A stretch of DNA of 64,000 nt from Trinickia mobilis (GCF_017315705.1 NZ_JAFLRF010000008.1:62001-126000); one strand, 5' to 3'. Numbered from the stretch's first letter, positions 1 through 9,930 are shown. Numbers and translations: made by a program. Notes: generated by a model not told the origin, from the sequence alone.

Positions 1-473
1 CCGCGGCCGACAGCGCACAAAGCCTGCTGATGGAGGACCCGCGTGTGGCGATGCTGTCGTTTTCGACGAGCGGCAGCGCCCGGCACGCGGCCGTCGACAA
101 GGTGGTCGAGGCGACTCACCGGGTGAAGGCCGCCCGCCCCCATCTGGCGATCGACGGCGACGTGCAACTCGATGCGGCGATCGTCGCCGAGATCGCGATG
201 CGCAAGATCGAACACTCGGAAGTCAAGGGACGGGCCAATGTACTGATATTTCCGAGTCTCGAGGCCGGCAATATCGGCTACAAGCTGGCCGAGCGCGTCG
301 GCGGCGCAAAAGCAATCGGGCCTTTACTGCAAGGTCTGCGGAAACCGGCCAACGATCTCTCACGGGGATGCAGCGCAGACGACATCTTCTACGTGATCGC
401 CGTAACGGCAGTCCAGGCGCTGGCCGCCGTGCAGGAGCCGGCGGGGGCGCAGGCGCCTGTCCGTGTGCCGTGA
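1..473 (+). CDS. pta: Phosphate acetyltransferase, C-terminal part
   Basis: This is the 3' end of a phosphate acetyltransferase, which converts acetyl phosphate and CoA to acetyl-CoA in the cytosol. The frame is open from base 3 with no start in view, so the gene is cut by the window edge. The visible ~157 residues contain the family's late signatures: PRVAMLSFSTSGSA, ANVLIFPSLEAGNIGYKL and IGPLLQG. In sulfonate degraders Pta uses the acetyl phosphate made by Xsc, and xsc lies 3 kb away on the same strand, which supports that role here. The two are not adjacent: a cobS/cobT-like pair in the opposite direction separates them. Identity is confident; assignment to sulfonate metabolism rests on context. 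Confidence 0.9.
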   Translation, partial: AADSAQSLLMEDPRVAMLSFSTSGSARHAAVDKVVEATHRVKAARPHLAIDGDVQLDAAIVAEIAMRKIEHSEVKGRANVLIFPSLEAGNIGYKLAERVGGAKAIGPLLQGLRKPANDLSRGCSADDIFYVIAVTAVQALAAVQEPAGAQAPVRVP

Positions 474-513
474 TACCAGTCGCAAGCAAGCATGAAAAAG
501 GCTTGGCCACCGC

Positions 514-2235
514 CTAGCGGCGCCTGCCAAGCCAGCTTGCGACCTCGGCAAGCAGCGGCATGGTGGGCGGCACCGACAGATCCACCGCGAGACAATGGCG
601 GTAATACGGGCTGAGATCGAGTCCGACGCCAAGACCCAGCACTTCCACATCCCGCGCCGCTTCGTGACGCGCGACCACTTCCTTCAGATGATGGTCGAGA
701 TAGTAGGCGTCGTTGGCGTGGGCGGTCGCACTGTCCATGGGACTGCCGTCGGAGACCACGATCAGGATCCGCCTTGCCTCGCCGCGAGCGGCGAGACGCG
801 CACAGGCCCAGTCGAGCGCCTCACCGTCCACGCCTTCGCGGAACAGGTCGGCTTTGAAGAGCGCGGCAATGTCAGCGCGTGCGCGCCGCCAGCTGAGCGC
901 CGCGTCCTTGAACACATAGTGAGCCGTTTCGTTGAGCCGGCCCGGATGGCGCGGCCGGCCGCGTGCCAGCCAGTCGAGCCGGGCGCGCCCGCCGTTCCAC
1001 GCGGCGGTCGTGAAACCCAGCACCTCGGTGGCCACCCCCGCCTGATCGAGCGCCCGCGCGAGGATGTCCACCATCATCGCCACTGGCTCGATATGCGCCC
1101 TCATCGAGCCGGAGCAATCGATCAGTACGCCCACCACGCAGTCGGCCAGCGGCTTGTGCTGCTCGAGCCGGAACAGGCGCCGTTCAGCAGGAGAACTGAC
1201 CAACTGCGCAAGGCGGCGCCCGTCGATGCGCCCATGCTCTTCGCCGAAGGCCCAGCCGTCGCGCTGCGCCACGGCCAGCGCCGCCTTCAGCGCATGGGCC
1301 AACCGGGCCACATTGATGCCCTGCGCGGCGATCAATTCGTCGAGACGCTCGCGATACTCGCCCAACTGCTCCTTGCGTACGAGCGAGCCCGGATGGATCT
1401 CGCGGTCGTAGCGTTTCGTATAGACGCGATAACCCTCGTCCGACGCTTCCAGCATCCGGCTATTGCCCGTGTCCGCGACGGCCATGGCCTCCAGTTCGTC
1501 GTCCGCGAAGTCGAGCCACAACGCGAACGCCTGGTACGCGGCTTCTTCCTCGTCAGCCTCGTTCGCATCGTCCGGCACCTGCTCCGCGCGGACGGCCCGA
1601 ATCATCTCGGCCACCATCCACGCGATCTCGAGCGCAGGGACGGCAAACGCACGCTGCTCCGTGCGACGCCGCCGCAGGGCCGCCAACGGCACGCCGAGCG
1701 CCGGTGCGAGCGCGGCGCGGGTGGCCTCGATCAGGTCCTCGGTCTCCTCCAGCGCCGGCCAGCCAGACAGGCGCGACCACGCGATCTGCGCCACCGTGTA
1801 GAGCAGGATGCCCAGATGGCTGCCAGTCATCCCGGAGCGGTGAAAGCTGCGTGACCACGCTTCGAAGCGGTGGCGCAGGTTCTGCACGACACCCGGCATG
1901 CCGGGCGGCGCAAGGGTTTCGCAGCGCAATTGCTCGAGCAGTTCGAACACCAGCCGTTCGATGCGCTCGTCCGGACACAATTGACGGTGCAGGTCCAGGT
2001 CGGAGTGCGTAAGGCGCAGGGCCGCGCCGTCGGCAGCGCCGCGCAAAGAAGCAAAGTCGTCGCTCAGCGGATCGGTGCGCAGGTGCGGCGCATGCAACGG
2101 CAACGGCCGCAGCTCGCGGCACAAACGGCCGTCACGGTAATGCAGTGCGGTGTCGCCCGTGAGGGCGCGCACCGCGGCCGCGCACAGCGCTTCGCGCCGC
2201 TCCGCGCGCCGCGCGGCCTGCCGGTCCGAAGCCAT
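514..2235 (-). CDS. CobT-like VWA-domain protein
   Basis: This is a 573-residue homologue of CobT, the VWA-domain subunit of aerobic cobaltochelatase. It has the long N-terminal region, an acidic stretch near residues 220-232, and a C-terminal VWA domain whose MIDAS begins DCSGSM at about 373-378, followed by EVLGFTT and a GRPRHPGRLNE segment typical of CobT. The ATG overlaps the stop of the AAA+ gene upstream (TGATG), so the two are translationally coupled. No CobN chelatase or other cobalamin gene is visible in the window. The pair may therefore act as an AAA+/VWA machine on another client, possibly an enzyme of the neighbouring sulfonate pathway. That role is inference; family membership is clear. 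Confidence 0.85.
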   Translation of the reverse strand: MASDRQAARRAERREALCAAAVRALTGDTALHYRDGRLCRELRPLPLHAPHLRTDPLSDDFASLRGAADGAALRLTHSDLDLHRQLCPDERIERLVFELLEQLRCETLAPPGMPGVVQNLRHRFEAWSRSFHRSGMTGSHLGILLYTVAQIAWSRLSGWPALEETEDLIEATRAALAPALGVPLAALRRRRTEQRAFAVPALEIAWMVAEMIRAVRAEQVPDDANEADEEEAAYQAFALWLDFADDELEAMAVADTGNSRMLEASDEGYRVYTKRYDREIHPGSLVRKEQLGEYRERLDELIAAQGINVARLAHALKAALAVAQRDGWAFGEEHGRIDGRRLAQLVSSPAERRLFRLEQHKPLADCVVGVLIDCSGSMRAHIEPVAMMVDILARALDQAGVATEVLGFTTAAWNGGRARLDWLARGRPRHPGRLNETAHYVFKDAALSWRRARADIAALFKADLFREGVDGEALDWACARLAARGEARRILIVVSDGSPMDSATAHANDAYYLDHHLKEVVARHEAARDVEVLGLGVGLDLSPYYRHCLAVDLSVPPTMPLLAEVASWLGRRR

Positions 2236-3224
2236 CAGTGCGCCCCTGAGGCGGGGCCATCGCCATGCGCCGCGCCGTCCAGTTCGCTGCCGAAACAGCG
2301 CTGGAAATACTCGGCGACGAGCGGCCGCTCGGCCTCGTCGCACTTGTTGACGAAAGTCAGGCGGAACGCCAGCGCGGGATCGCGGAAGATCTGGCAGTTC
2401 TCCGCCCAGTTGATGACCGTGCGCGGCGACATCAAGGTCGACAGGTCGCCGGCGGCGAAACCCTTGCGCGTGAGTTCGGCGACGCTCACCATCGACTCGA
2501 TGAGTGCACGGCCGGCTTGGTCGGCGAGCTCGGGCACGCGCGCGAGCACGATGCCCGCCTCCTCCGCGCGGGGCAGATAGTTCAGTGCGGCCACCACGTT
2601 CCAGCGGTCCATCTGCGCATGGTTCAGCACCTGAGTGCCGTGATACAGGCCGTTCAGGTTGCCGAGCCCTACCGTGTTGGTGGTGGCGAACATGCGGAAA
2701 TAGGGATGCGGGTGAATCACTCGATTCTGATCGAGCAACGTGAACTTGCCGTCGCGCTCCAGAATGCGCTGGATCACGAACATCACGTCCGGGCGGCCCG
2801 CGTCGTATTCATCGAAGATCAGTGCGACCGGGCGTTGCAGCGCCCACGGCACGATGCCTTCCTGGAATTCGGTCACCTGCCGGCCGTCGCGCACCACAAT
2901 CGCATCCTTGCCGACCAGATCGAGCCGGCTGATATGGCCGTCGAGGTTCACGCGCACGCATGGCCAGTTGAGCCTCGCCGCAACCTGTTCGATATGGGTC
3001 GACTTGCCGGTGCCGTGCAGGCCTTGCACCATGACCCGGCGATCACGGGTAAAGCCGGCGAGGATCGCCAGCGTCACCTCCGGATTGAAGCGGTACGCGT
3101 CGTCGATTTCCGGGACGTGATCGTCAGCCTCGCTGAACGCGGGCACCATCAGGCCGGAATCGATCCCAAACAGGGTACGTACCGAAACCATCCGGTCCGG
3201 TTTGCCAGTCGCCACATCAGTCAC
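2235..3224 (-). CDS. CobS-like MoxR-type AAA+ ATPase
   Basis: This is a 329-residue AAA+ ATPase of the CobS/MoxR type. Walker A is GLHGTGKST at about residues 68-76 and Walker B is LIFDEYD at about 135-141. The segment PYFRMFATTNTVG contains sensor-1. The GTG start at 3224 was chosen because GGAG stands six bases upstream; the frame continues further upstream without a good ribosome site. It is the first gene of a two-gene operon with the CobT-like gene and is divergent from xsc across about 230 bp. CobS normally powers metal insertion together with CobT and CobN. Without CobN it may be a general MoxR-type remodelling ATPase. Identity is good; substrate unknown. Confidence 0.85.
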   Translation of the reverse strand: MTDVATGKPDRMVSVRTLFGIDSGLMVPAFSEADDHVPEIDDAYRFNPEVTLAILAGFTRDRRVMVQGLHGTGKSTHIEQVAARLNWPCVRVNLDGHISRLDLVGKDAIVVRDGRQVTEFQEGIVPWALQRPVALIFDEYDAGRPDVMFVIQRILERDGKFTLLDQNRVIHPHPYFRMFATTNTVGLGNLNGLYHGTQVLNHAQMDRWNVVAALNYLPRAEEAGIVLARVPELADQAGRALIESMVSVAELTRKGFAAGDLSTLMSPRTVINWAENCQIFRDPALAFRLTFVNKCDEAERPLVAEYFQRCFGSELDGAAHGDGPASGAH

Positions 3225-3360
3225 TTCGTTCTCCTCTCTCGCCTCGCTATGGCAGCGGCACGCGCATGCACGTGAATGCGGCCGATCGCCGGCCACGGTT
3301 GGCTCATCATAGCCAGTTTCCGTTTTAGATACAAATCATCCCGTTTATTGAAAATTCAGA

Positions 3361-3424
3361 TTGACCTCGGATGTCTTTTGACCTACATTTCATTCAACAC
3401 TAACTTTTCGGAACTTTTTGTTCC
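3361..3424 (+). promoter_or_regulatory. xsc promoter with candidate IclR-type operator
   Basis: TTGACC (3361-3366) and TACATT (3384-3389) are separated by 17 bp and make a plausible sigma70 promoter reading toward xsc. About 20 bp past the -10 lies a perfect inverted repeat, GGAAC-N5-GTTCC (3410-3424), well placed for repression. A 13/14 match to its core occurs upstream of the GMC oxidoreductase at 11987-12000. The likely binder is the IclR regulator encoded downstream of xsc; this is inference. Confidence 0.55.
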
Positions 3425-3451
3425 ATTTTATTAGTCAACGGAGACATCCCC

Positions 3452-5272
3452 ATGAGCGACCGCGCCCCTGACACCGCCCGCACCACGCCCGCCGGCCCGC
3501 AGGCCATGACCCCGTCCGAAGCCTTCGTCGAAACGCTCGCGGCCAACGGCGTCACCGACATGTTCGGCATCATGGGCTCGGCCTTCATGGACGCCATGGA
3601 CATCTTCGCCCCCGCCGGCATCCGCCTCATCCCCGTCGTTCACGAACAGGGCGCCGGCCACATGGCCGACGGCTATGCCCGTGTCTCCGGGCGTCATGGC
3701 GTGGTCATCGGCCAGAACGGCCCGGGCATCAGCAACTGCGTCACCGCTATCGCCGCGGCCTACTGGGCCCACAGTCCCGTGGTCATCGTCACCCCGGAGG
3801 CCGGCACCATGGGCATTGGCCTCGGCGGCTTCCAGGAAGCGAAGCAGTTGCCGATGTTCCAGGAGTTCACCAAGTACCAGGGACACGTCACCCACCCGGC
3901 CCGCATGGCCGAGTTCACGGGCCGCTGCTTCGACCGCGCCATGGCCGAGATGGGCCCCACCCAGCTGAACATCCCGCGCGACTACTTCTACGGCCAGATC
4001 AAGGCCGAGATTCCGAAGCCTCAGCGCCTCGATCGCGGCGCGGGCGGCGAACAGAGCCTGAACGAAGCCGCCGAACTGCTTGCCGAGGCGCGCTTTCCGG
4101 TCATCATCTCCGGCGGCGGCGTGGTCATGGCCGATGGCATTGCCGAATGCCAGGCGCTCGCCGAGCGCCTCGGCGCCCCGGTCGTCAACAGCTACCTGCA
4201 CAACGATTCGTTCCCCGCGCGCCACCCGCTGTGGTGCGGCCCGCTCGGCTACCAGGGCTCCAAGGCCGCGATGAAGCTGCTCGCCCAGGCCGACGTCGTG
4301 GTCGCCCTCGGCTCCCGGCTGGGACCGTTCGGCACGCTGCCGCAGCACGGCATGGACTACTGGCCGAAGGACGCGAAGATCATCCAGATCGATGCCGATC
4401 ACAAGATGCTCGGTCTCGTCAAAAAGATCTCCGTGGGCATCTGCGGCGACGCCCGCGCCACCGCCGCCGCCCTGCTGCAGCGCCTCGACGGGCGCAGCCT
4501 CGCCTGCGACGCCGCGCGCGAGGAACGCGCCACCCGGATCGCCGCCGAGAAGGCCGCCTGGGAGAAGGAACTCGACGAGTGGACCCACGAGCGCGACCCC
4601 TACAGCCTCGACATGATCGAGGAGCAGAAGCACGAGCGCACTCCGAACGGCGGCCAATATCTGCATCCCCGCCAAGTGCTGCGCGAGCTCGAGAAAGCCA
4701 TGCCCGAGAACGTCATGGTCTCCACCGACATCGGCAATATCAACTCCGTGGCCAACAGCTACCTGCGGTTTAACCAGCCGCGCAGCTTCTTTGCAGCGAT
4801 GAGCTGGGGCAACTGCGGCTACGCGTTCCCCACCATCGTCGGCGCCAAGGTCGCCGCCCCCGACCGCCCGGCCGTCTCCTACGCCGGCGACGGCGCCTGG
4901 GGCATGAGCATGATGGAAACCCTCACCTGCGTGCGCCACAACATCCCGGTGACGGCCGTGGTGTTCCATAACCGCCAGTGGGGCGCCGAGAAGAAGAACC
5001 AGGTCGACTTCTACAACCGCCGCTTTGTCGCCGGCGAGCTCGACAACCCCAGCTTCGCGGCGATTGCCCGCGCGATGGGCGCCGAGGGCATCGTCGTCGA
5101 CCGTCTCGAGGACGTCGGTCCCGCCCTCACCCGCGCCATCGATGCGCAGATGAACCACGGCAAAACCACCATCGTCGAGATCATGTGCACCCGCGAACTG
5201 GGCGATCCGTTCCGCCGCGACGCGCTCGCCAAACCCGAGCGCCTGCTCGACAAGTACAAGGACTACGTCTGA
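3452..5272 (+). CDS. xsc: Sulfoacetaldehyde acetyltransferase
   Basis: Xsc is a thiamine-diphosphate enzyme that cleaves sulfoacetaldehyde with phosphate to acetyl phosphate and sulfite, the desulfonation step for taurine and isethionate. The 606-residue length is normal for the family. The catalytic-type glutamate is in PVVHEQGAGHMADGYAR (Glu about 65), and the ThDP motif begins GDGAWGMSMMETL near residue 480 and ends in FHN. Long runs are typical of Xsc rather than acetolactate synthase, for example NRQWGAEKKNQVDFYNRRF. The start ATG has GGAG nine bases upstream. The neighbours are an IclR regulator downstream on the same strand and a divergent cobS-like gene. A promoter and palindromic operator lie just upstream. 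Confidence 0.96.
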   Translation: MSDRAPDTARTTPAGPQAMTPSEAFVETLAANGVTDMFGIMGSAFMDAMDIFAPAGIRLIPVVHEQGAGHMADGYARVSGRHGVVIGQNGPGISNCVTAIAAAYWAHSPVVIVTPEAGTMGIGLGGFQEAKQLPMFQEFTKYQGHVTHPARMAEFTGRCFDRAMAEMGPTQLNIPRDYFYGQIKAEIPKPQRLDRGAGGEQSLNEAAELLAEARFPVIISGGGVVMADGIAECQALAERLGAPVVNSYLHNDSFPARHPLWCGPLGYQGSKAAMKLLAQADVVVALGSRLGPFGTLPQHGMDYWPKDAKIIQIDADHKMLGLVKKISVGICGDARATAAALLQRLDGRSLACDAAREERATRIAAEKAAWEKELDEWTHERDPYSLDMIEEQKHERTPNGGQYLHPRQVLRELEKAMPENVMVSTDIGNINSVANSYLRFNQPRSFFAAMSWGNCGYAFPTIVGAKVAAPDRPAVSYAGDGAWGMSMMETLTCVRHNIPVTAVVFHNRQWGAEKKNQVDFYNRRFVAGELDNPSFAAIARAMGAEGIVVDRLEDVGPALTRAIDAQMNHGKTTIVEIMCTRELGDPFRRDALAKPERLLDKYKDYV

Positions 5273-5574
5273 GCGGTGCCGCGCCCCGGCGGCTGCCGGG
5301 GGTGAGGAGGCGGCCAGCCCCCGCCACCTCACTGACGGCAGTTCGCTTCCGAAAAACGCATCCGCTCATGAACCGCGAATCCATCCCGTCGACCACGACG
5401 TATCCGCAGACTGCCCGGACCGAGGAACGCTCCGGCGCCGATTCGCGGCGTTCCGAAAGCCGGAATGACACACCTCTGAAGAGCACCGATCGAGGGGCTC
5501 ATGGAGGCGCCGGACCGGGCCGCCGCAAGGGATTTGGGTACAATGACCCCGATCCATTTTCCGGAACGGCAGAC

Positions 5575-6327
5575 ATGACTAAAGCGGATACTCCAACGCT
5601 GCGCGCTTTCGCGCTGCTCGAACACCTGGTCAACGCCGAAGGCCCGGTGTCGCTCGCCGATATCGCGCAGGACGTCGCGCTGCCCAAGGCTTCGCTGCAC
5701 CGCATGCTGGCTTCGCTGGAAGCCGGCGGTCTGGTGATCCGCGAACCGGGCCAGAAGAACGCCTATGTGATCGGGCCGCGCCTCGCGCAACTCGGTCTTG
5801 GCGTCGTGATGCATTCCGGCGCGCGCCGCCTGCGGCATGCGATCCTCGCAAGCCTCGTCGCGGACCTCGGCGAGACCTGCAACCTCACGATGCTGCACGA
5901 AACGGAGGTGCTCTATTTGGACCGGATGGAAGCGCCCTGGCCGTTGCGGCTCGATCTCAAGCCCGGCTCGCGGGTGCCTGCCTATTGCAGCGCGAGCGGC
6001 AAACTGCTGCTCTCGATGCTGCCGCGCGAGGAGCGCAGCGCTATTGTGCGTGCCTTGAAGCTCGAACGCTTCACGCCGAATACGATCGCCGATCCCGAAC
6101 TGCTCGAAGCCGAACTCGACCGCACGGCACACAAGCAGATTGCGATCGACAACGAAGAGTTCCTTGCCGGCATCGTGTGTGTGGCAGCGCCGGTGATGGA
6201 TGCGAATAACACGTGCATCGCAGCGATCGCCGTGCATGCGCCGATCTCGCGGGCGCCGTTGTCGCGTGCGCTCGAATTCGTGCCGCGTCTGCAGGAAGCC
6301 GCGCGGGAGCTGGCAAAAACGTTCTAG
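5575..6327 (+). CDS. iseR: IclR-family transcriptional regulator (IseR candidate)
   Basis: This is a 250-residue IclR regulator. The N-terminal winged helix-turn-helix is at about residues 10-65 (LADIAQDVALPKASLHRMLASLEAGGLV), followed by an effector-binding domain with VLYLDRME and AYCSASGKLLLSML. The frame is open far upstream into xsc, but the ATG at 5575 fits the family length and N-terminus. It lies 300 bp after xsc and near a transporter and GMC oxidoreductase. That set matches the described isethionate genes iseR, iseU and iseJ of Cupriavidus necator, so an isethionate-responsive role is likely but not proven. Candidate operator sites lie before xsc and before the GMC gene. The ~300 bp between xsc and this gene shows no other feature I can support. 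Confidence 0.85.
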   Translation: MTKADTPTLRAFALLEHLVNAEGPVSLADIAQDVALPKASLHRMLASLEAGGLVIREPGQKNAYVIGPRLAQLGLGVVMHSGARRLRHAILASLVADLGETCNLTMLHETEVLYLDRMEAPWPLRLDLKPGSRVPAYCSASGKLLLSMLPREERSAIVRALKLERFTPNTIADPELLEAELDRTAHKQIAIDNEEFLAGIVCVAAPVMDANNTCIAAIAVHAPISRAPLSRALEFVPRLQEAARELAKTF

Positions 6328-6397
6328 CGCGCACGCCTCCTGCCTGTGACCGGTCATCGTGCGCGGTCCAAAGGCGTTGTGTCGCGCTTCGCGCGGA

Positions 6398-7954
6398 TCA
6401 ATACGCCGCAGCGGCTTCGATCGAGAAGAGGCTCACCGCCTGATTGAGCCGGCTTGCCTGGTCTTCGAGCGATTGCGCGGCAGCGGCAGCCTGTTCGACG
6501 AGCGCCGCGTTTTGCTGCGTCACTTCGTCCATCTGCGCGACTGCGCGCGCTACTTGCGTGATTCCGCGACTCTGTTCCTCCGACGCGGCTGCGATCTCGC
6601 CCATGATGTCGGTGACGCGCCGCACGGCGCCGATGATTTCGCTCATCGTCCGGCCCGCCTCGTCGACGAGGGCGGTGCCGGATTGCACGCGTTCGACGGA
6701 GCGATCGATCAATTCCTTGATTTCCTTGGCGGCTGCCGACGAGCGCTGCGCCAGGCTGCGCACTTCGCCCGCGACCACCGCGAAGCCGCGCCCGTCCTCG
6801 CCCGCACGCGCGGCCTCCACGGCTGCATTGAGCGCGAGGATGTTGGTTTGAAAGGCGATGCCTTCGATGATCGAGATGATGTCGGCGATTTTGCCCGAGC
6901 TGTCGTTGATCTCTCCCATCGTGCCGACGACCCGGTTCACGACGGCGTTGCCCTTGTTGGCGATCTCCGAGGCGTTGACGGCGAGCGTGCTGGCCTGCCG
7001 AGCGTTGTCGGCGTTCTGCTTGACGGTGCTCGTGAGCTGATCCATGCTCGTTGCCGTTTCCTGCAACGCAGAGGCTTGCTCTTCGGTGCGGGACGACAAG
7101 TCCAGGTTGCCTGCGGCGATTTCTCGGGTGGCCGTGGTGATCGATTCCGAGCCGCTCCGAACCGTGCGTATCGTCTCGATCAAGCTTTTCTGCATTTTTG
7201 CCACGCCTTCGAGCAACTGGCCCATCTCGTCGCGCGACGCAGACTCGATCCGGCGACGCAGGTCCCCGCTCGCAATTGCGATGAAATGGTCGAGCGCCGC
7301 CGCAAGCGGTCGGCCGATTGCCAGGCGCAGCGTCAGATACGAAACGAATGCCGCGACGAGCCCCGCGCAGAGGGCGACGATCGTCACGATGCGGAACATG
7401 CCGAACGTCGACTGTGCCTCGTCGAAACCTTGCCTGGTCACGTCGAACTGGTATTTGCTCAGGGCGTCGTCCGCGGCGGACAGCGCGGAGTAAGCGACTT
7501 GAAGATGGTTCGCTCGGTCCGGGACGTTGGCTTGGTCGCCGGCGCTGATCGTCTTCGCGAATTCGTCCAGCGCGGCTCGGTATGCATCGCGCTTGCTTTT
7601 GACGTCCTGCGCGAGACGCTCCTCGTCAGGCTTGCGCGTCAGCGCGAGGTATTTGCCCCACCAGGTTTCCGACCTGTCGTACAGCATCTTCGCCCGGTCG
7701 AGCGTCTTGCCTGCATCGGGAGTCCCGATCATGAAAGCGGCGCGGTCCAGCGCAAGGCGGGCTCGCGCGGCATAGATCTCGGCATTGCCGATGTAGGCCG
7801 CGCTCGGCATCTGGTTGGTGGCGGTGTCGCGATAGGCGTCGTTCGAGCGTGCCATGCCGATCAGGCCGAATATGCCTGTGGCAACGAGCAACGCGGCAAG
7901 AAAAGCCATGGTAAGACCGATACGCGCTTTGATCGAAATGCTGAAGTTCGACAT
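6398..7954 (-). CDS. Methyl-accepting chemotaxis protein
   Basis: This is a 518-residue transmembrane chemoreceptor. It has a short cytoplasmic start, TM1 at about residues 12-32, and a periplasmic four-helix-bundle-like sensor to about 185. TM2 ([21 protein letters not shown]) follows at about 188-210, then HAMP, then a long signalling coiled coil. The hairpin tip is conserved ([36 protein letters not shown]). The protein ends SIEAAAAY, with no CheR-binding pentapeptide. It lies between the IclR regulator and the transporter of the presumed isethionate island, so it may sense a pathway compound; the ligand is unknown. The gene appears to be transcribed alone. Confidence 0.93.
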   Translation of the reverse strand: MSNFSISIKARIGLTMAFLAALLVATGIFGLIGMARSNDAYRDTATNQMPSAAYIGNAEIYAARARLALDRAAFMIGTPDAGKTLDRAKMLYDRSETWWGKYLALTRKPDEERLAQDVKSKRDAYRAALDEFAKTISAGDQANVPDRANHLQVAYSALSAADDALSKYQFDVTRQGFDEAQSTFGMFRIVTIVALCAGLVAAFVSYLTLRLAIGRPLAAALDHFIAIASGDLRRRIESASRDEMGQLLEGVAKMQKSLIETIRTVRSGSESITTATREIAAGNLDLSSRTEEQASALQETATSMDQLTSTVKQNADNARQASTLAVNASEIANKGNAVVNRVVGTMGEINDSSGKIADIISIIEGIAFQTNILALNAAVEAARAGEDGRGFAVVAGEVRSLAQRSSAAAKEIKELIDRSVERVQSGTALVDEAGRTMSEIIGAVRRVTDIMGEIAAASEEQSRGITQVARAVAQMDEVTQQNAALVEQAAAAAQSLEDQASRLNQAVSLFSIEAAAAY

Positions 7955-8242
7955 GTTGTCCCCTGATATGTCATGAAATGGAGGAGGACCGGCCCCTGTC
8001 TCTCGCAGGTGAAGGCGCGGCGCGATCCTGTTCCCATGTGTTTGTTTGCCCTGCTAACGTTCGAAAACGGCTTCACGCCGGGATATGCTACGGACTCCCG
8101 GAATAACAACGGTGGGCGCTCCTGTCCCTTGATGTCATAGACGGTTGCTACCTTGGTATTCATACGGGTGTTACCCGAGCCCGGACTGTGTATAGCCGAG
8201 TGCCCATGAAAGCAAATTTGCTTCTCATTCACGGAGCCCCTC

Positions 8243-8500
8243 TACACTTGCGCACATTATTCGGCCATTGCCGAACTCGTGGGCCTCGACAAGACGACGG
8301 TAATGCGACTTCTAAACTCATTGCCCCTGCCGCCACATATTGACGCGGACGTCGATCCTGCAAAGGGCTGGCGCGACGAATGGCTAACATTCCTCGGGAT
8401 TGTGCTCGACGGAGAGAACCTGCGCAACGACAATCCGTGCCGGGCTCGGAGCCCGCACCCACCGCGAAGCCGGGCCGCGCAGCGGCCGCGGGGAAGGTGA
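8243..8500 (+). pseudogene. Possible remnant of an IclR-type helix-turn-helix
   Basis: This frame contains SAIAELVGLDKTTVMRLLNSL, which resembles the recognition region of IclR regulators. It then runs into sequence unlike the rest of that family and stops. There is no good start or ribosome site. I read it as a decayed fragment of a second IclR gene inside an otherwise gene-free 660-bp stretch (7955-8616). The rest of that stretch shows nothing I can name. The match rests on about 20 residues and could be chance. Confidence 0.3.
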
Positions 8501-8616
8501 GGCGCTCGTTTGCGCCGCGGGCAAGTCTTGCACCGCGTCCTGCGAAACCGCGCCTGTCATGGACCTCTCCTGTCGAACGAGGTCCGGCGTTTCCGGCGGC
8601 CACAGGCGCACCAACG

Positions 8617-9930
8617 TCAACTATCGGCGCAGTTTATTGCCACCGCCTCGAACCCCATCGCCCGCCGTTCGATCGCACGTGCGGATACCGCGGACACGAG
8701 CGCGGAGAGCATGACGTAAGCGCAGACCATCCACGGCTTGCCTTCGTTGACGCGCACGAGCACCGTGGCGATGATCGGCGTCAACCCGCTCGCGAAAATG
8801 CCGGAGAACTGATAAACGAACGAGATGCCGGTATAGCGCACCTTCGCATCGAAGAGCTCGGCGAAGAGCGCCGCTTCCGGGCCGTACACCATTGCGTAGA
8901 AGATGCCGAACGGAATCACGATCGCAAGCCAGATCACCGGCGTGTTCGACGGCAGGTTCTCGATCAGCCAGAACGCGGGAAACACCGACAGGCCGCAGAT
9001 CAGCGAGCCCCAGCGGTACACACGTGCACGTCCCAGCTGATCGGAAAGCCTGCCGAAGAACGGAATGAAAAAGCACATGACAATCGCGGCGATCATCACC
9101 CCGAGAAGCGCATCGGTGCGGCTCATCGAAATGTGCTGAGTCAGATAGCCGATCGAGAACACGGCGAAGACGTTGAAGAAGACGCCGTCGATATAGCGCG
9201 CCCCCATGCCGAGGAGGACGGTGCCGCGATAGCGGCTCATCATGTCGACGAACGGGATCTTCGCTTCGGCGCGGTTGCGCTTGATGGCAAGAAACTCGGG
9301 CGTTTCCATCACCTTCAAGCGAATATACAGGCCGATCAGCACGAGAAAGAGCGACGCAGCGAACGCGATGCGCCAGCCCCACGCGAAAAACGACGCCTCC
9401 GGCAGCAGGTGCGAGATGCCCGCCACCATCCCCGAGGCGAGGCACAGCCCGATCGACAAGCCGATCTGCGGCAGGCTCGCATAAAGCCCGCGCCGATTCG
9501 GCGGTGCATATTCGTAGGCCATCAGCACGGCACCGCCCCACTCGCCGCCGAGGCCGATGCCTTGCAGCACACGCAATGACAACAAGAGGATCGGCGCCCA
9601 GATGCCGATCTGCGCATAGGTCGGCACGAACGCGACGCCGGCTGTCGAGACGCCCATGATCACCAAGGTGAGAATCAACGCGGACTTGCGCCCGACTTTG
9701 TCGCCGAAATGACCGAACAGCACGCCGCCGACCGGCCGCGTCACGAAGCCGACGGCAAACGTCGTGTAGGCGAGCATCGTCGATACGAGCGGGTCGTTTG
9801 CGGGAAAGTAAAGCTTGTTGAAGATGATGCCGGCGACGACGCCGTACAGAAAGAAGTCATACCACTCGACCGTCGCGCCAATCACGCTAGCGAGCGCGAC
9901 ACGGCGAACGAGGCGTTGATCAATTGCCAT
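8617..9930 (-). CDS. iseU: MHS-type MFS transporter, probable isethionate importer
   Basis: This is a 437-residue major facilitator of the metabolite:H+ symporter subfamily with about 12 membrane segments. Diagnostic stretches are VIGATVEWYDFFLYG near the start, GGVLFGHFGDKVGRKSALI (loop 2-3), and LRVLQGIGLGGEWGGAVLMAYEY. The ATG at 9930 was chosen because TGGAGGAGC precedes it by about six bases. It is downstream of and co-directional with the GMC oxidoreductase (260 bp gap, no other gene seen). Together with the IclR regulator and xsc it matches IseU of isethionate utilisers. The symbol rests on context; MHS transporters also carry dicarboxylates, proline or betaine. Confidence 0.75.
   Translation of the reverse strand: MAIDQRLVRRVALASVIGATVEWYDFFLYGVVAGIIFNKLYFPANDPLVSTMLAYTTFAVGFVTRPVGGVLFGHFGDKVGRKSALILTLVIMGVSTAGVAFVPTYAQIGIWAPILLLSLRVLQGIGLGGEWGGAVLMAYEYAPPNRRGLYASLPQIGLSIGLCLASGMVAGISHLLPEASFFAWGWRIAFAASLFLVLIGLYIRLKVMETPEFLAIKRNRAEAKIPFVDMMSRYRGTVLLGMGARYIDGVFFNVFAVFSIGYLTQHISMSRTDALLGVMIAAIVMCFFIPFFGRLSDQLGRARVYRWGSLICGLSVFPAFWLIENLPSNTPVIWLAIVIPFGIFYAMVYGPEAALFAELFDAKVRYTGISFVYQFSGIFASGLTPIIATVLVRVNEGKPWMVCAYVMLSALVSAVSARAIERRAMGFEAVAINCADS

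Noticed and set aside
3431-5332. Long open frame opposite xsc on the minus strand (633 codons)
   Set aside because: It is the complement of xsc with His/Asp/Val/Gly-rich composition typical of antisense frames in GC-rich genes. No ribosome site or known domain.
8229-8603. Overlapping frames on both strands in the 8.2-8.6 kb gap
   Set aside because: Arg/Pro-rich low-information translations with no start signals; only the short IclR-like stretch deserved mention.
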